This document shows positions 26,364 to 35,346 of a DNA stretch of 64,000 nucleotides, piece after piece. The DNA lies in NCBI GenBank assembly GCA_965215615.1, contig OZ244068.1, positions 930,001 to 994,000 on the forward strand, given 5' to 3'. Position 1 is the stretch's first letter; each line of letters begins with the position of its first letter. Position numbers and translations under genes: made by a program. Source of the DNA: CBDATA01 sp965215615 (lineage in GTDB: Bacteria; Acidobacteriota; Vicinamibacteria; Marinacidobacterales; Marinacidobacteraceae). Below the pieces are notes generated by a model. It saw only the letters and a program-made list of their open reading frames with translations, did no database searches and was not told the origin of the DNA.

Positions 26364-27181
26364 CGGTCGAAGACCAGCCGATCGAGAGCCTCGGCCACCC
26401 CGCCCCGGTCGTTGTCGGAAGTGGATTCGAAGCCGAGCGAGCGGAGTTCGGGCGGAGCGTTGGCCATCATCACCCCGACTCCGGCGGCGCGGAGCATGGC
26501 GAGGTCGTTCCAGTTGTCTCCGATCGCGAGGGTTTGCCCGAGCGAAAACCCGCCTGCCTCCGCGAGCCAGGCGAGCGCCGTGCCCTTGTCGGTGTCGGGG
26601 GCGAGGATGTCGAGGAGTCCGAGCCCGCTATCCCGGTATTCGGTGCGTTCGAGTCCGACGCGGTCGCCGAGTTCCACGCGGAGCACTGCCTCTGCCTCCC
26701 GGCACCGGTCCGGCGGCCCCGCCAGCACGATGTGGAGCGGCGGTTCGTCGAAGATTGGCTTCGGGTCGAATCGGGGAGTCGGAAGCGCGGTCCTGAGGTA
26801 ACGCTGGATCCGGGGCGAGGCCGCCCGGGCGGTCGCGATGCGGATGCCTTCGTCCTGGTCGCTGATCAGCGCATGCAGGTCGAGTTCCTTCCCCACCCGG
26901 ACGGCGGCTTCCGCACACTGGATCGGAAGCGGTGACTCGAACAGGGTGATGCCCTTGTGGCGGATCAGCGCGCCTCCGTGCCCGACCCGGAACACTTCGG
27001 GGGAGAGCTCCGGGATCAGCGCCTCCAGCTCCCTGATCCGTCGGCCGGAAATGACCGCGACCGCGATCCCGTCCCGCTCCGCCCGGAGGAGTGCCTCCCG
27101 GTTTCGGGGCGGGATCCGTTTCGCGGAGTCGAGCAGGGTGCCATCGAGATCCACCGCGATCAGGCGGAAGCCGCCGGTCAC
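26360..27181 (-). CDS. HAD-superfamily phosphatase (Cof/IIB type)
   Basis: A 273-residue HAD hydrolase. Motif I is IAVDLDGTLLD at the N-terminus, motif II VAVISGRRI, motif III around KGTALAW, and motif IV AIGDNWNDLAML. The large C2-type cap between motifs II and III marks it as a Cof-like IIB enzyme that removes phosphate from sugar phosphates, flavin or other small metabolites; the substrate cannot be told. The GTG start overlaps the stop of the HEAT-cyclophilin gene by 4 bp and its own stop overlaps the tgt start, so the three are translationally linked. Confidence 0.9.
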   Translation of the reverse strand: MTGGFRLIAVDLDGTLLDSAKRIPPRNREALLRAERDGIAVAVISGRRIRELEALIPELSPEVFRVGHGGALIRHKGITLFESPLPIQCAEAAVRVGKELDLHALISDQDEGIRIATARAASPRIQRYLRTALPTPRFDPKPIFDEPPLHIVLAGPPDRCREAEAVLRVELGDRVGLERTEYRDSGLGLLDILAPDTDKGTALAWLAEAGGFSLGQTLAIGDNWNDLAMLRAAGVGVMMANAPPELRSLGFESTSDNDRGGVAEALDRLVFDR

Positions 27182-29241
27182 CGGGGAGGGGTGACTCCGT
27201 CCCAGATGCGGATGCGCCGGATGCGGTCTCCCGCTTCGATCCGGTCGAGAACCGGGAAGCCGGACCGTACCTGCCCGAAGACCGTGTGACGTCCGTTCCG
27301 ATGTGGCTGGGGAAGCAGGGTGATGAAGAACTGGCTGCCGCCGGTGTCCTTGCCGTCGTTCGCCATTCCGAGGGTCCCCCGGGCATACCGGCGCTCGTTG
27401 ATTTCGGAGCGGATCGCATAACCCGGTCCCCCGGCCATGTCGGCGCGCGGATCTCCGGCCTGGACCACGAAATTGGGGACCACCCGGTGGAAGGAGAGGC
27501 CGTCGTAGAACCCCTCGCGCGCGAGCCGCATGAAGTTGAGCGCGGTGCGCGGCGCGTCGGCTACCAAAAGCTCCAGCTCGATGGCGCCGTGGCGGGTGTC
27601 TATCCAGGCCACGGGCGTGAAGGAGGCGTGGACAGTCGGCGCGTAGTCTTCGGGGTCCATCGCCGGAGCGGGAGCGGGCGGTGGCGGCTCGAAACCTTCG
27701 CGTCGAAGGAAGCGATGCGCTTCGCTGCGGACCGGCCAGGAGGGGTCTTCGAGCGCTGCTTCCGCGAAGGCGCGACGGTTGGGGCCCTGGTCGAGCCGGA
27801 GCACGGCGCGCACTGCGGCCAGCCGAAAGTCCGGATTCCCGTCTTCGTGGTAGGCGCTGCGGAGCTCTTCGAGCCCGGCACCCGTGATGCCGAGAGCGCG
27901 AGCCGCCGCCGCCCGTTCGTGAGGATCCTCCGCTTCGAGGCCGAGGACGAGCATCGCTTTCGCTTCCGGACTTTGCTCGTCTTCCGGCAGCCCGGATTCG
28001 AGAGTGCCGAGCGCGATGAGCGCGGCGGCGCGCGCCCGCGAGTCCGGATCGCCGTGAGCGGCACCGAGCAGGAAGCTCCGGATTTGCGGGTCACGAATTT
28101 CTCCGATCTGCCGGATCATGGCGAGTCGGGCCAACGGGTCGCGATCCGACCAGCCGGCGAGCAACAGCCAGAAACCCTCGGGATCCTGGCGGTGGAGAGC
28201 GCGGGTTGCCGCTGCCCGGGTCGCCGGATCCGGGTCACCGAGCAGATCCACGAGCCGTTCGGCGCTTCCCGGAGCCGAAATATGGGCGAGTGCTTCGAGT
28301 GTTTCCGAACGGATGGCCGGGCTCGCGTCCTCGAGAACTTCGAGCAGGCCATGTCCGGCGCGGGGCGGGTTCCCGGAGGCGGCGAGCGCCGAGATCGCCC
28401 GTATCGCCTCGATGCGGACCATTTCGCTCGGTTGAGCGAGGTTCGCTGCGATTTCGTCCGCGACCGGAAGCCCGGTTTTCCCGAGGCCGCGGAGGCCGAG
28501 CGCCCGGGTCAGGGGGTCCGCGGATTCGGCGTAGGCGCGCGAGAGCGGGGCGAGCGCCGGATCGCCGAGGCGGGCGACGGTCCAGGCCGCTGGCCACCAT
28601 CCGGTGCGTGGCGATCCGTCGATGCCCAGCAGGGGCGCAACTTCACCCGGGTCGCCGCCGTCATCCCGGATCCGGGCCAGCGCGAACAGCGCGAGGCGGG
28701 CACGATCCCAGGACGACCGGCGGAGGGGAACCTCGATGTTCTCGCGCCGATCGGCGTACCCCTCGATCTCCACCCGCTCCGCGAGAACCCGGGCCAGGAT
28801 CTCTGCTGCGTCCGGCCCTCCGCGTCGTCCGAGGGCTTCGACGACCCGCTCCCGAACCCGATCCGACGGATCGTTGAGCGCCGCCGCGAGAGCGAGGGCA
28901 GCATCTTCCGGCAGCGAATCCTCGACGATTCCGAGAGCGAAGGCGGCGCTCGCCCGGACTGCGCCCGCCTCGTCTTCGGCGAGCGCCCGGACGAGCGGGG
29001 GAACCACTTCCGGCCGGCCGATCCGCCCGAGGGCGAGCGCCGCCTGCCGCCGGACCTCGTGATCGGGGTCGAGCAGCCACGCTTCGAGCCGGCCCTCTCC
29101 GAGAGAGCGCGCGTCTTCGAGGGCGACGATTTCGAGAACCCGGTCGCGGGCCGGTTGCGCCGCGGCGGGCAGAATCCAGCAGGCGGCGAAAAGCCCCGCC
29201 GGGAGAATCCTTCCGGCGCGCCTCAGCCGCCGAGGGTCCAT
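27178..29241 (-). CDS. Exported HEAT-repeat protein fused to cyclophilin-type peptidyl-prolyl isomerase
   Basis: About 687 residues. An N-terminal signal peptide (ILPAGLFAACWILPAAAQ) is followed by ~500 residues of HEAT-like helical repeats (VRRQAALALGRIGRPEVVPP; RERVVEALGRRGGPDAAEIL; RAAAARALGITGAGLEELRS). After a Pro/Ala-rich linker, residues ~530-687 form a cyclophilin domain with the active-site strings FHRVVPNFVVQAGDP, GTLGMANDGKDTGGSQFFIT and RNGRHTVFGQV. The isomerase residues look intact. The protein probably acts as a folding helper in the periplasm with the HEAT solenoid choosing clients. ATG 29241 is used here; an in-frame GTG at 29256 is possible. It overlaps the 3' end of the upstream enolase gene. 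Confidence 0.88.
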   Translation of the reverse strand: MDPRRLRRAGRILPAGLFAACWILPAAAQPARDRVLEIVALEDARSLGEGRLEAWLLDPDHEVRRQAALALGRIGRPEVVPPLVRALAEDEAGAVRASAAFALGIVEDSLPEDAALALAAALNDPSDRVRERVVEALGRRGGPDAAEILARVLAERVEIEGYADRRENIEVPLRRSSWDRARLALFALARIRDDGGDPGEVAPLLGIDGSPRTGWWPAAWTVARLGDPALAPLSRAYAESADPLTRALGLRGLGKTGLPVADEIAANLAQPSEMVRIEAIRAISALAASGNPPRAGHGLLEVLEDASPAIRSETLEALAHISAPGSAERLVDLLGDPDPATRAAATRALHRQDPEGFWLLLAGWSDRDPLARLAMIRQIGEIRDPQIRSFLLGAAHGDPDSRARAAALIALGTLESGLPEDEQSPEAKAMLVLGLEAEDPHERAAAARALGITGAGLEELRSAYHEDGNPDFRLAAVRAVLRLDQGPNRRAFAEAALEDPSWPVRSEAHRFLRREGFEPPPPAPAPAMDPEDYAPTVHASFTPVAWIDTRHGAIELELLVADAPRTALNFMRLAREGFYDGLSFHRVVPNFVVQAGDPRADMAGGPGYAIRSEINERRYARGTLGMANDGKDTGGSQFFITLLPQPHRNGRHTVFGQVRSGFPVLDRIEAGDRIRRIRIWDGVTPPR

Positions 29242-30332
29242 CCCGCGATCGCGCACCGCTCGATGACCTCCTCGCGGAGCGCGAAACCGATTCCGTCACC
29301 CTGCGGGATCGGAAGCGAACCGTCCGGATCCACCCGGACCGGGGGTTCGATGATCTCCTCGGTGAAGTAGCGCTCGGAAGCCGCCACGTCGCCGGGAAGG
29401 CAGAACCCCGGAAGCGAGGAGAGATGGATGTTGTGGGCGCGCCCGACGCCGCTCTCCAGCATCCCGCCGCACCAGACCGGGACGCCGCGGCTCGCGGCGA
29501 GTTCGGCGATATCCCGCGCCGACGAGAGCCCTCCCACCCGGCCGGCCTTGATGTTGATGATGCGGCAGGCTTCCATCTCGAGAGCGCGCCGGGCATCGTC
29601 CACCGACTTCACCGATTCGTCGAGACAGATGGGGGTCGTGATCTCGCGCTGCAGTTGCGCGTGATCCCACATGTCGTCGTGGCCGAGCGGCTGTTCGATC
29701 ATCATCAGATCGAAGCGGTCCAGTTCCTTGAGGAGATCGCGATCGGCGAGGGTGTAGGCGCTGTTCGCATCCACCATGAGCGGCATGTCCGGGTAGCGCT
29801 CGCGGACCCGGCGAACGACATCCACGTCCCAGCCCGGCTTGATCTTGATCTTGATGCGCTGGTACCCGCTCGCCAGCTCGATTTCGATCCGTTCGAGCAG
29901 TTGCTCCACGGTGTCCTGGATGCCGATGGATACTCCTGACTGCGTGCGCTCGCGGGTTCCTCCGAGCGAGCTGGCGAGCGATTCGCCGCGGCTTTTCGCA
30001 AAGGCTTCCCATACGGCCATTTCGATCGCCGCCTTGGCCATGTTGTGGCCGCGGATGCGCCGGAAACCGGGGAGTACCTCGTCGGGGTGCGCGTAATCGG
30101 TCGCGGCGGCGATCGGCCAGAGGAAATCCCGGATGACGTGTTCCGCGGTCCGGACGGTCTCCGGGGAATAACCCGGGACGATGTCCGCGACGCATTCCGC
30201 GTGTCCGGGAATGCCGTCCACCATCACGGTGAGCAGCAGGAATTGCTGATGACGGACCCGGGCGAAACTGGTCTCGAACGGAAATTTCAGCTCCAGGCGG
30301 AGTTCGCGGACGGCGAGCGACTCGAGACGCAT
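29223..30332 (-). CDS. Enolase-superfamily o-succinylbenzoate synthase / N-acylamino acid racemase-like
   Basis: A 369-residue member of the muconate-lactonising subgroup. It has the catalytic KxK in RIKIKIKPGWD, metal ligands in MVDANSAYT, MIEQPLGHDD and CLDESVKS, and the second Lys in NIKAGRVGG, followed by GGMLESGVGRAH. This pattern fits MenC2-type o-succinylbenzoate synthases and their close relatives the N-succinyl/N-acylamino acid racemases. No menaquinone genes are nearby, whereas a COG3375 GNAT gene at 48.2 kb is the kind that partners such racemases, so a D- to L-amino acid role is an alternative. It is divergent from dxr; a TAAACT box lies 12 nt before the ATG. Confidence 0.88.
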   Translation of the reverse strand: MRLESLAVRELRLELKFPFETSFARVRHQQFLLLTVMVDGIPGHAECVADIVPGYSPETVRTAEHVIRDFLWPIAAATDYAHPDEVLPGFRRIRGHNMAKAAIEMAVWEAFAKSRGESLASSLGGTRERTQSGVSIGIQDTVEQLLERIEIELASGYQRIKIKIKPGWDVDVVRRVRERYPDMPLMVDANSAYTLADRDLLKELDRFDLMMIEQPLGHDDMWDHAQLQREITTPICLDESVKSVDDARRALEMEACRIINIKAGRVGGLSSARDIAELAASRGVPVWCGGMLESGVGRAHNIHLSSLPGFCLPGDVAASERYFTEEIIEPPVRVDPDGSLPIPQGDGIGFALREEVIERCAIAGWTLGG

Positions 30333-30366
30333 GGGCGGGAGTTCAGTTTACCGGGGCCGGGCGGCC

Positions 30367-30372
30367 TAGAAT
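30367..30372 (+). promoter_or_regulatory. Candidate -10 box (TAGAAT) upstream of dxr
   Basis: TAGAAT followed by C, 7 nt before ATG 30380 and 25 nt before GTG 30398 of dxr. Back-to-back with a TAAACT box for the divergent enolase gene. No strong -35. Confidence 0.35.
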
Positions 30373-30397
30373 CCGCCCGATGCCGCGGAGGAGCCCT

Positions 30398-31570
30398 GTG
30401 ACTACCGGAATTTCCCTGCTGGGCGCGACCGGGTCGATCGGCACCAGCACGCTGCGGGTCGTGGACCATTTCCGGGATCGCTTCCGGGTCGTGGGGCTCG
30501 CCGCCGGGCGTGCTTCGGAGGCGTTCGCGGAGATCGTCGAGCGTCATCGCCCGGAGGCTGTGGCGCTTCGGGACGAGCAGGAAGCGGAGCGCTTTGGCCG
30601 CGAATGGGGCGGCCGGTTCCCGGACACCGAGATCCTCGGCGGCTCCGAGGGGCTTTCACGAGTAGCCACCTGGTCGGGTGCCGAGCGGGTGATCTCGGCG
30701 GTGGTCGGGGCCGCCGGCCTCCCGGCGACGCTCGCCGCGCTTCAGGCAGGCCGGGTGGTGGGGCTCGCCAACAAGGAGTCGCTGGTCGCCGCCGGTGCGA
30801 TCATGACCCGCGCCGCGAAGGAAGGAGGCGGAGAACTGATTCCGGTGGACAGCGAGCACGCCGCCATCCACCAGTGCCTCGAGGGGGCCCGTCATCCCTT
30901 CCGGAGGCTCTGGCTCACCGCTTCCGGAGGCCCGTTCCGCCAGAAGACGCTCGACGAAATGGAGTCGGTCACCCGTGAACAGGCGCTCGAACACCCGACC
31001 TGGCGGATGGGGCCCAAGATCACCGTGGATTCCGCCACGATGATGAACAAGGGGCTCGAAATGATCGAGGCCCGCTGGCTTTTCGATGCGGCGGCGGATC
31101 GCATCTCGGTGGTGGTCCATCCCCAGTCCACCGTGCACTCGATGGTCGAGTTCGAGGACGGCACCTTCCTCGCCCAGATCGGGGCGGCCGACATGCGGGT
31201 CCCCATCCAGTACGCCCTGACCTGGCCGGAGCGCCACGCGGGCGATCTTCCCCGCTTCGGTTTCGATACTCCGTTTTCTCTCCACTTCGAGCCTCCCGAC
31301 CTCACCCGTTTTCCCTGCCTCCGGCTCGCTGGCGAAGCGCTCGCCACCGGCGGGGACGCCCCGGCGGCGCTGAACGCCGCGAACGAGGTGGCGGTCGCCG
31401 CGTTCCTCGATGACCGGATCCGTTTCATGGACATCCCGCGGATCGTCGAGGAGACCCTCGAGCGTCGTCCGGTCACCGAGCCCGAGGATCTCGACGCCGT
31501 CTCCCGCGCGGACGCGGACGCTCGCCGGGTGGCGGCGGAGCGGGTGGCCCTCCGGGCGACGGGTTCCTGA
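30398..31570 (+). CDS. dxr: 1-deoxy-D-xylulose 5-phosphate reductoisomerase
   Basis: About 390 residues; makes 2-C-methyl-D-erythritol 4-phosphate in the MEP isoprenoid pathway. Motifs: GATGSIGTSTLRVV (NADPH site), LANKESLVAAG, the metal and substrate signatures PVDSEHAAIHQCL and LTASGGPF, and WRMGPKITVDSATMMNKGLE. The GTG at 30398 is chosen because GGAGGA lies six bases before it; an ATG at 30380 without a Shine-Dalgarno but just after a TAGAAT box is the alternative. Its stop overlaps the rseP start (TGATG). Confidence 0.96.
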   Translation: MTTGISLLGATGSIGTSTLRVVDHFRDRFRVVGLAAGRASEAFAEIVERHRPEAVALRDEQEAERFGREWGGRFPDTEILGGSEGLSRVATWSGAERVISAVVGAAGLPATLAALQAGRVVGLANKESLVAAGAIMTRAAKEGGGELIPVDSEHAAIHQCLEGARHPFRRLWLTASGGPFRQKTLDEMESVTREQALEHPTWRMGPKITVDSATMMNKGLEMIEARWLFDAAADRISVVVHPQSTVHSMVEFEDGTFLAQIGAADMRVPIQYALTWPERHAGDLPRFGFDTPFSLHFEPPDLTRFPCLRLAGEALATGGDAPAALNAANEVAVAAFLDDRIRFMDIPRIVEETLERRPVTEPEDLDAVSRADADARRVAAERVALRATGS

Positions 31571-32886
31571 TGCTGACCCTGATCGCGTTCGTGCTGATCG
31601 TGGGCACGCTCGTCGTGTGGCACGAGCTCGGGCACTTCCTCACGGCGCGTTTTTTCGGGGTGCGGGTCGAGACCTTTTCGATCGGATTTCCACCGAATGT
31701 CTATAGCCGCCGTCACGGGGATACGGAGTACACGATCGGCCTGTTGCCGATCGGCGGGTTCGTGAAGATGGCGGGCGGTCCGCCCGGCGAGGGTTCGGAC
31801 GATCCGGCGGAGATCCAGAACCGTACCCGTGGCGAGCGGCTGCTGATCCTGCTGGCCGGGCCGGCGATGAACTTCCTGCTCGCGATCCTGATCCTCGCCG
31901 GGCTTTTCTACGTCGGGATGGAGCGGCGCGTCGGGCTCTCCGACCCCCCGGTCGTCTCCTACGTGGCCGCCGATTCCCCGGCCGGGGTGGCCGGACTTCG
32001 CGCCGGCGACCGCATCGTCTCGATAGGCGAACGCCCGGCCCCCGACTGGCGCACGGCCCTCGAGCGGATCATGGTTGCCCCCGATCGCGAGGTCGTCTTC
32101 GAGGTCGAGCGCGACGGGGCGCTTCGCCGGATGCCGGTCCGGATCCGTTCGGTGGGAGAGGATGCGATCGGAGATGCCGGGGTCCGTCCGCCGGCTCCTC
32201 CGGTTCTCGGAGCCGTGGAGCCGGGGATGCCGGCCGAAGCGGCGGGCCTGATCGCCGGAGATCGGATCACCGCGGTGAATGGATCGTCGGTCGGCAGCAC
32301 CGACGAGGTCGCGAGCCTCATCCGCGCTTCCGGCCGGGCACCGGTTTCGCTCGAGGTGGATCGCGACGGTGCTGCTCTCGACTTCGAGGTCCGCCCGACC
32401 ACTGTGGAGGATGCCGCCACCGGCCAGCCGGTCCCGCGCATCGGGGTTCGCTTCGAGCCGCCCTTCCGGCTCGTGAAGGCGGATTCGGTCTCCGCGGCGA
32501 TCGGGGAGGCCGCCCGCGAGACCGGACGCTGGAGTTCGCTCACGATCCGTCACCTCGGCGGCATCGTGGTCGGCTCCGCATCCGCCCGACAGCTCTCCGG
32601 CCCCATCGGAATCGCCCAGGCTTCGGGGGATGCCTTCCGGCGCGGACCGCAGGATGTCCTGATGCTGATGGCCATTCTGAGCCTGAGCCTCGGGGTGCTG
32701 AACCTGCTGCCCATTCCGGTGCTCGATGGCGGGCAGATCGCGGTGTTGCTCGTGGAGTCGGTCGCCCGGCGGGATCTCAGTCTCGGTGTCCGTCAGGCGC
32801 TCATGTTCGCGGGCGCAGCACTCATGATCCTGGTCTTCGTCGGGGTGATCCTGCTGGACCTCTCGAAGGCGGGAGTCTTCGGGTAG
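31570..32886 (+). CDS. rseP: RIP metalloprotease RseP (site-2 protease)
   Basis: A 438-residue membrane zinc protease with HELGHFLTARFFG in the first transmembrane helix, two central PDZ domains (GLRAGDRIVSIGERPAPDW; GLIAGDRITAVNGSSVGSTD) and the C-terminal LLPIPVLDGG motif that supplies the third zinc ligand. It cuts anti-sigma factors and leftover signal peptides within the inner membrane. It is translationally coupled to dxr. Its stop lies 7 bp from the end of cdsA on the other strand. Confidence 0.96.
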   Translation: MLTLIAFVLIVGTLVVWHELGHFLTARFFGVRVETFSIGFPPNVYSRRHGDTEYTIGLLPIGGFVKMAGGPPGEGSDDPAEIQNRTRGERLLILLAGPAMNFLLAILILAGLFYVGMERRVGLSDPPVVSYVAADSPAGVAGLRAGDRIVSIGERPAPDWRTALERIMVAPDREVVFEVERDGALRRMPVRIRSVGEDAIGDAGVRPPAPPVLGAVEPGMPAEAAGLIAGDRITAVNGSSVGSTDEVASLIRASGRAPVSLEVDRDGAALDFEVRPTTVEDAATGQPVPRIGVRFEPPFRLVKADSVSAAIGEAARETGRWSSLTIRHLGGIVVGSASARQLSGPIGIAQASGDAFRRGPQDVLMLMAILSLSLGVLNLLPIPVLDGGQIAVLLVESVARRDLSLGVRQALMFAGAALMILVFVGVILLDLSKAGVFG

Positions 32887-32893
32887 AACCCGC

Positions 32894-33682
32894 TCAGGCG
32901 GGGAGGACGGCGAGTACCGCCCGCATTGCGAGGCTCGCGAAGAGGAGGCCGTCCGCCCGGTCGAGCGCGCCGCCGTGGCCGGGAATGAGGCTGCCGCTGT
33001 CCTTTCGGTCGGCGCTTCGCTTCCACCGGGATTCGTAGAGATCTCCGAGCGCCGCCGCGCCGGCGAGCAGCAGGCCGATTCCGGCGAGCCCGGGAAGTCC
33101 GGGTGCCACGGGAAGCAGGAACCCGGTAGCCATCGCGACTGCGGCGCTCACGAAGAGCTGGGACCAGAGCCCGGCCCATGTCTTGCCGGGGCTCAGGCCG
33201 GGAGCGAGCTTCGGCCCGCCGATCAAACGACCCACGACGAGCGCTCCGACTTCTCCGGTCACCACCACGGCGATCAGGAAAAGGAGTGTCCTTCCTCCGT
33301 CGGAGGCGGTGGCGATATCGAGCAGCGCAAGAGTGGGAAGGCCGATCCAGAGCGCTCCGACGAGCAGAACGCCGGTTCGCTCCATCCGCCCGGGACGGGT
33401 CAATGCGAGAGCGCCGGCCGAGAGGGTGAGCAGGAAGGGGGCGACGGCGGACCACCAGGAAGGGATGCCGAGGGGCGCGCCGGCGAGCGCCACCAGCGCG
33501 AAGAATCCGAAGCCGACCACGTGGGCGATCCGGTCTCCGGAGAGCCGGGCGAGGCGCAGGACTTCCGCGAAGCAGATCAGCGCAAAGCCGAGGATCGCCG
33601 CGGCGCGGGTCGCCGGTGAGGCCGCGAGGCAGATCCAGAGAGTGAAGGCGGCGAGGATGAACCCGGCCGAAATCCGCTTCAC
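32894..33682 (-). CDS. cdsA: Phosphatidate cytidylyltransferase
   Basis: A 262-residue polytopic membrane enzyme making CDP-diacylglycerol for phospholipid synthesis. It has the family signature KTWAGLWSQL and GDLYESRWKRSADRKDSGSL followed by PGHGGALDRADGLLFA, matching the S-x(27)-D-R-x(2)-D pattern. The GTG start forms a GTGA overlap with the uppS stop, so the two are coupled. A much longer open frame extends upstream through uppS but is a shadow. Confidence 0.95.
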   Translation of the reverse strand: MKRISAGFILAAFTLWICLAASPATRAAAILGFALICFAEVLRLARLSGDRIAHVVGFGFFALVALAGAPLGIPSWWSAVAPFLLTLSAGALALTRPGRMERTGVLLVGALWIGLPTLALLDIATASDGGRTLLFLIAVVVTGEVGALVVGRLIGGPKLAPGLSPGKTWAGLWSQLFVSAAVAMATGFLLPVAPGLPGLAGIGLLLAGAAALGDLYESRWKRSADRKDSGSLIPGHGGALDRADGLLFASLAMRAVLAVLPA

Positions 33683-34446
33683 CGGATTCCACCGTACCGC
33701 CGGTCCCGTTGCTGAAAGTCGAGGATGGCCTGGTAGAGATGCTGGCGGCGGAAGTCCGGCCACAGGGTGGGGGTGACCCAGAATTCGGTGTAGGCGCTCT
33801 GGTAGAGGAGGAAGTTGGAAATGCGCATCTCGCCGCTGGTCCGGATCAGGAGGTCGGGGTCGGGGAGGCCGGCGGTATCGAGGCAGTCGGCGAAGCTCTG
33901 CTCGTCGATTTCGGGAACCTCGCCGGTTTCGAGCGCGCGGGCGGCGAGCGCGCGGGCGGCATCCACGATCTCGGCGCGGCCGCCGTAGTTCAGCGCGATG
34001 CGGAAGTCGAGTCCTTCTCCGGCGGCGGTCGCTTCGATGGCGAGATCCAGCATTTCGCGGACATCCGGCGGCAGTCCCTCGACCCGGCCTACCGGGCGGA
34101 AGCGGATGTCGTTCGCGATCATGCGATCCAGTTCGACCCGGAGGTACTTCTTCAGCAAATCCATCAGGAGCGCGACTTCTTCCGGGGGGCGGGACCAGTT
34201 TTCGATCGAGAAGGCGAAGAGCGTCAACGCCCTGAGCCCGAGCGCGGCGGCGGCTTCCACCGTGTCGCGCACCGATTCGACACCACGGACGTGTCCCGCT
34301 CCGCGTTCCAGTCCGCGGGAGGCGGCCCAGCGGCCGTTGCCGTCCATGATCGCCGCCACGTGGAGGGGCAGGCGGGTTCGGTCGATTCCGGCGAGCAGGC
34401 GGGCCGCCTCCAACCGTGTCGCATCTTCGACCAAGCTGCCCGCCAC
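33679..34446 (-). CDS. uppS: Isoprenyl transferase (undecaprenyl diphosphate synthase)
   Basis: A 255-residue cis-prenyltransferase that makes the lipid carrier for peptidoglycan. Motifs: HVAAIMDGNGRWA with the catalytic Asp, FAFSIENWSRPPEEV, LNYGGRAEIVDAA and DLLIRTSGEMRISNFLLYQ plus AYTEFWVTPTLWPDF. GTG start at 34446, 12 bp after the truA stop, with no obvious Shine-Dalgarno; coupling to truA translation is likely. Followed by cdsA in a 4-bp overlap. Confidence 0.96.
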   Translation of the reverse strand: MAGSLVEDATRLEAARLLAGIDRTRLPLHVAAIMDGNGRWAASRGLERGAGHVRGVESVRDTVEAAAALGLRALTLFAFSIENWSRPPEEVALLMDLLKKYLRVELDRMIANDIRFRPVGRVEGLPPDVREMLDLAIEATAAGEGLDFRIALNYGGRAEIVDAARALAARALETGEVPEIDEQSFADCLDTAGLPDPDLLIRTSGEMRISNFLLYQSAYTEFWVTPTLWPDFRRQHLYQAILDFQQRDRRYGGIR

Positions 34447-34458
34447 CGGACGTGGAAT

Positions 34459-35229
34459 TTATCGTTCCGGCTCCGGATACCGGACCGACATCAGACAGAG
34501 CCCGCGGGCCGGGGCGCGGAAACGGGGGCCGGGAGCGTCCGGATCCTCGAGCATTTCCCGGACGCGGGCTGCCGGAATCCGACCCCGTCCGACAGCCGAG
34601 AGCGTCCCCGCCATGCGGCGCACCATGTACCGCCAGAATCCGCTCGCGGTCACTTCGAACCGGACCCGGTCCTTTTTCTGCTCGATCCGCGCGGCCAGCA
34701 CGGTCCGCATCGGGCTCGCCGGCCGCTCGTCGGGAGCGGCGGTGAAGAAGGCGCGGAAGTCGTGTTCGCCGAGGAAGGCCTGCGCCGCCGCTTCCATCGC
34801 TTCCGTGTCGAGTGTGCCGACCGGCCATCCGAAGCGCGATGCGAGCGGAGAGACCCTGGGTCCGGTCAGGAAGTCGTAGCGGTAGGTCTTGGCCTTCGCC
34901 TGGAAGCGGGCGTGAAAATCCCCGGCCGCCGGGGCCGCCCGGAGAATCCGGATCGCTTCCGGGAGAACGGCGTTGCCGGCCGCCACGATTCCTTCCGGCG
35001 GGATGGCGCGGGGCGCGTCGAAGTGGGCGACTTGCCCCTCGGCGTGGACACCGGCATCGGTTCGTCCCGCCGCGGTCACCGGGATGCGCGCCTCGCTGCG
35101 GTAAAGATGCCGGAGTGCCTGCTCCACCCGCGACTGGATCGTGTCGCGTCCGGGCTGTCTTTGCCAGCCCGCGAAATCAGAGCCGTCGTAGGCGATTTCG
35201 AGCCGGATTCGGCCCCCCGCCGGGTGCAT
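34459..35229 (-). CDS. truA: tRNA pseudouridine synthase A
   Basis: A 256-residue TruA that modifies uridines 38-40 in tRNA anticodon stems. The start at 35229 gives MHPAGGRIRLEIAYDGSDFA. Key motifs: GWQRQPGRDTIQ, the catalytic Asp in AAGRTDAGVHA, KTYRYDFL, FWRYMVRRM and GLCLMSVRYPE. Upstream there is GATACT only six bases before the ATG and no Shine-Dalgarno, suggesting a leaderless mRNA. It heads the truA-uppS-cdsA operon. Confidence 0.95.
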   Translation of the reverse strand: MHPAGGRIRLEIAYDGSDFAGWQRQPGRDTIQSRVEQALRHLYRSEARIPVTAAGRTDAGVHAEGQVAHFDAPRAIPPEGIVAAGNAVLPEAIRILRAAPAAGDFHARFQAKAKTYRYDFLTGPRVSPLASRFGWPVGTLDTEAMEAAAQAFLGEHDFRAFFTAAPDERPASPMRTVLAARIEQKKDRVRFEVTASGFWRYMVRRMAGTLSAVGRGRIPAARVREMLEDPDAPGPRFRAPARGLCLMSVRYPEPER

Positions 35230-35235
35230 GTCCGT

Positions 35236-35241
35236 AGTATC
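35236..35241 (-). promoter_or_regulatory. Candidate -10 box (GATACT) of the truA operon
   Basis: GATACT ends 6 nt before the truA ATG on the minus strand, so a transcript would start at or next to the initiation codon. Confidence 0.35.
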
Positions 35242-35346
35242 ACGGTGAAACGGCCGCCTTCGGAGCGTCTTGCATCCGGCTGTCCGGCAACGTAGGGAAC
35301 CGGGCGACCGGTATTTCCGTTTTCCATCTCGGGAGAACCAGTCTTC

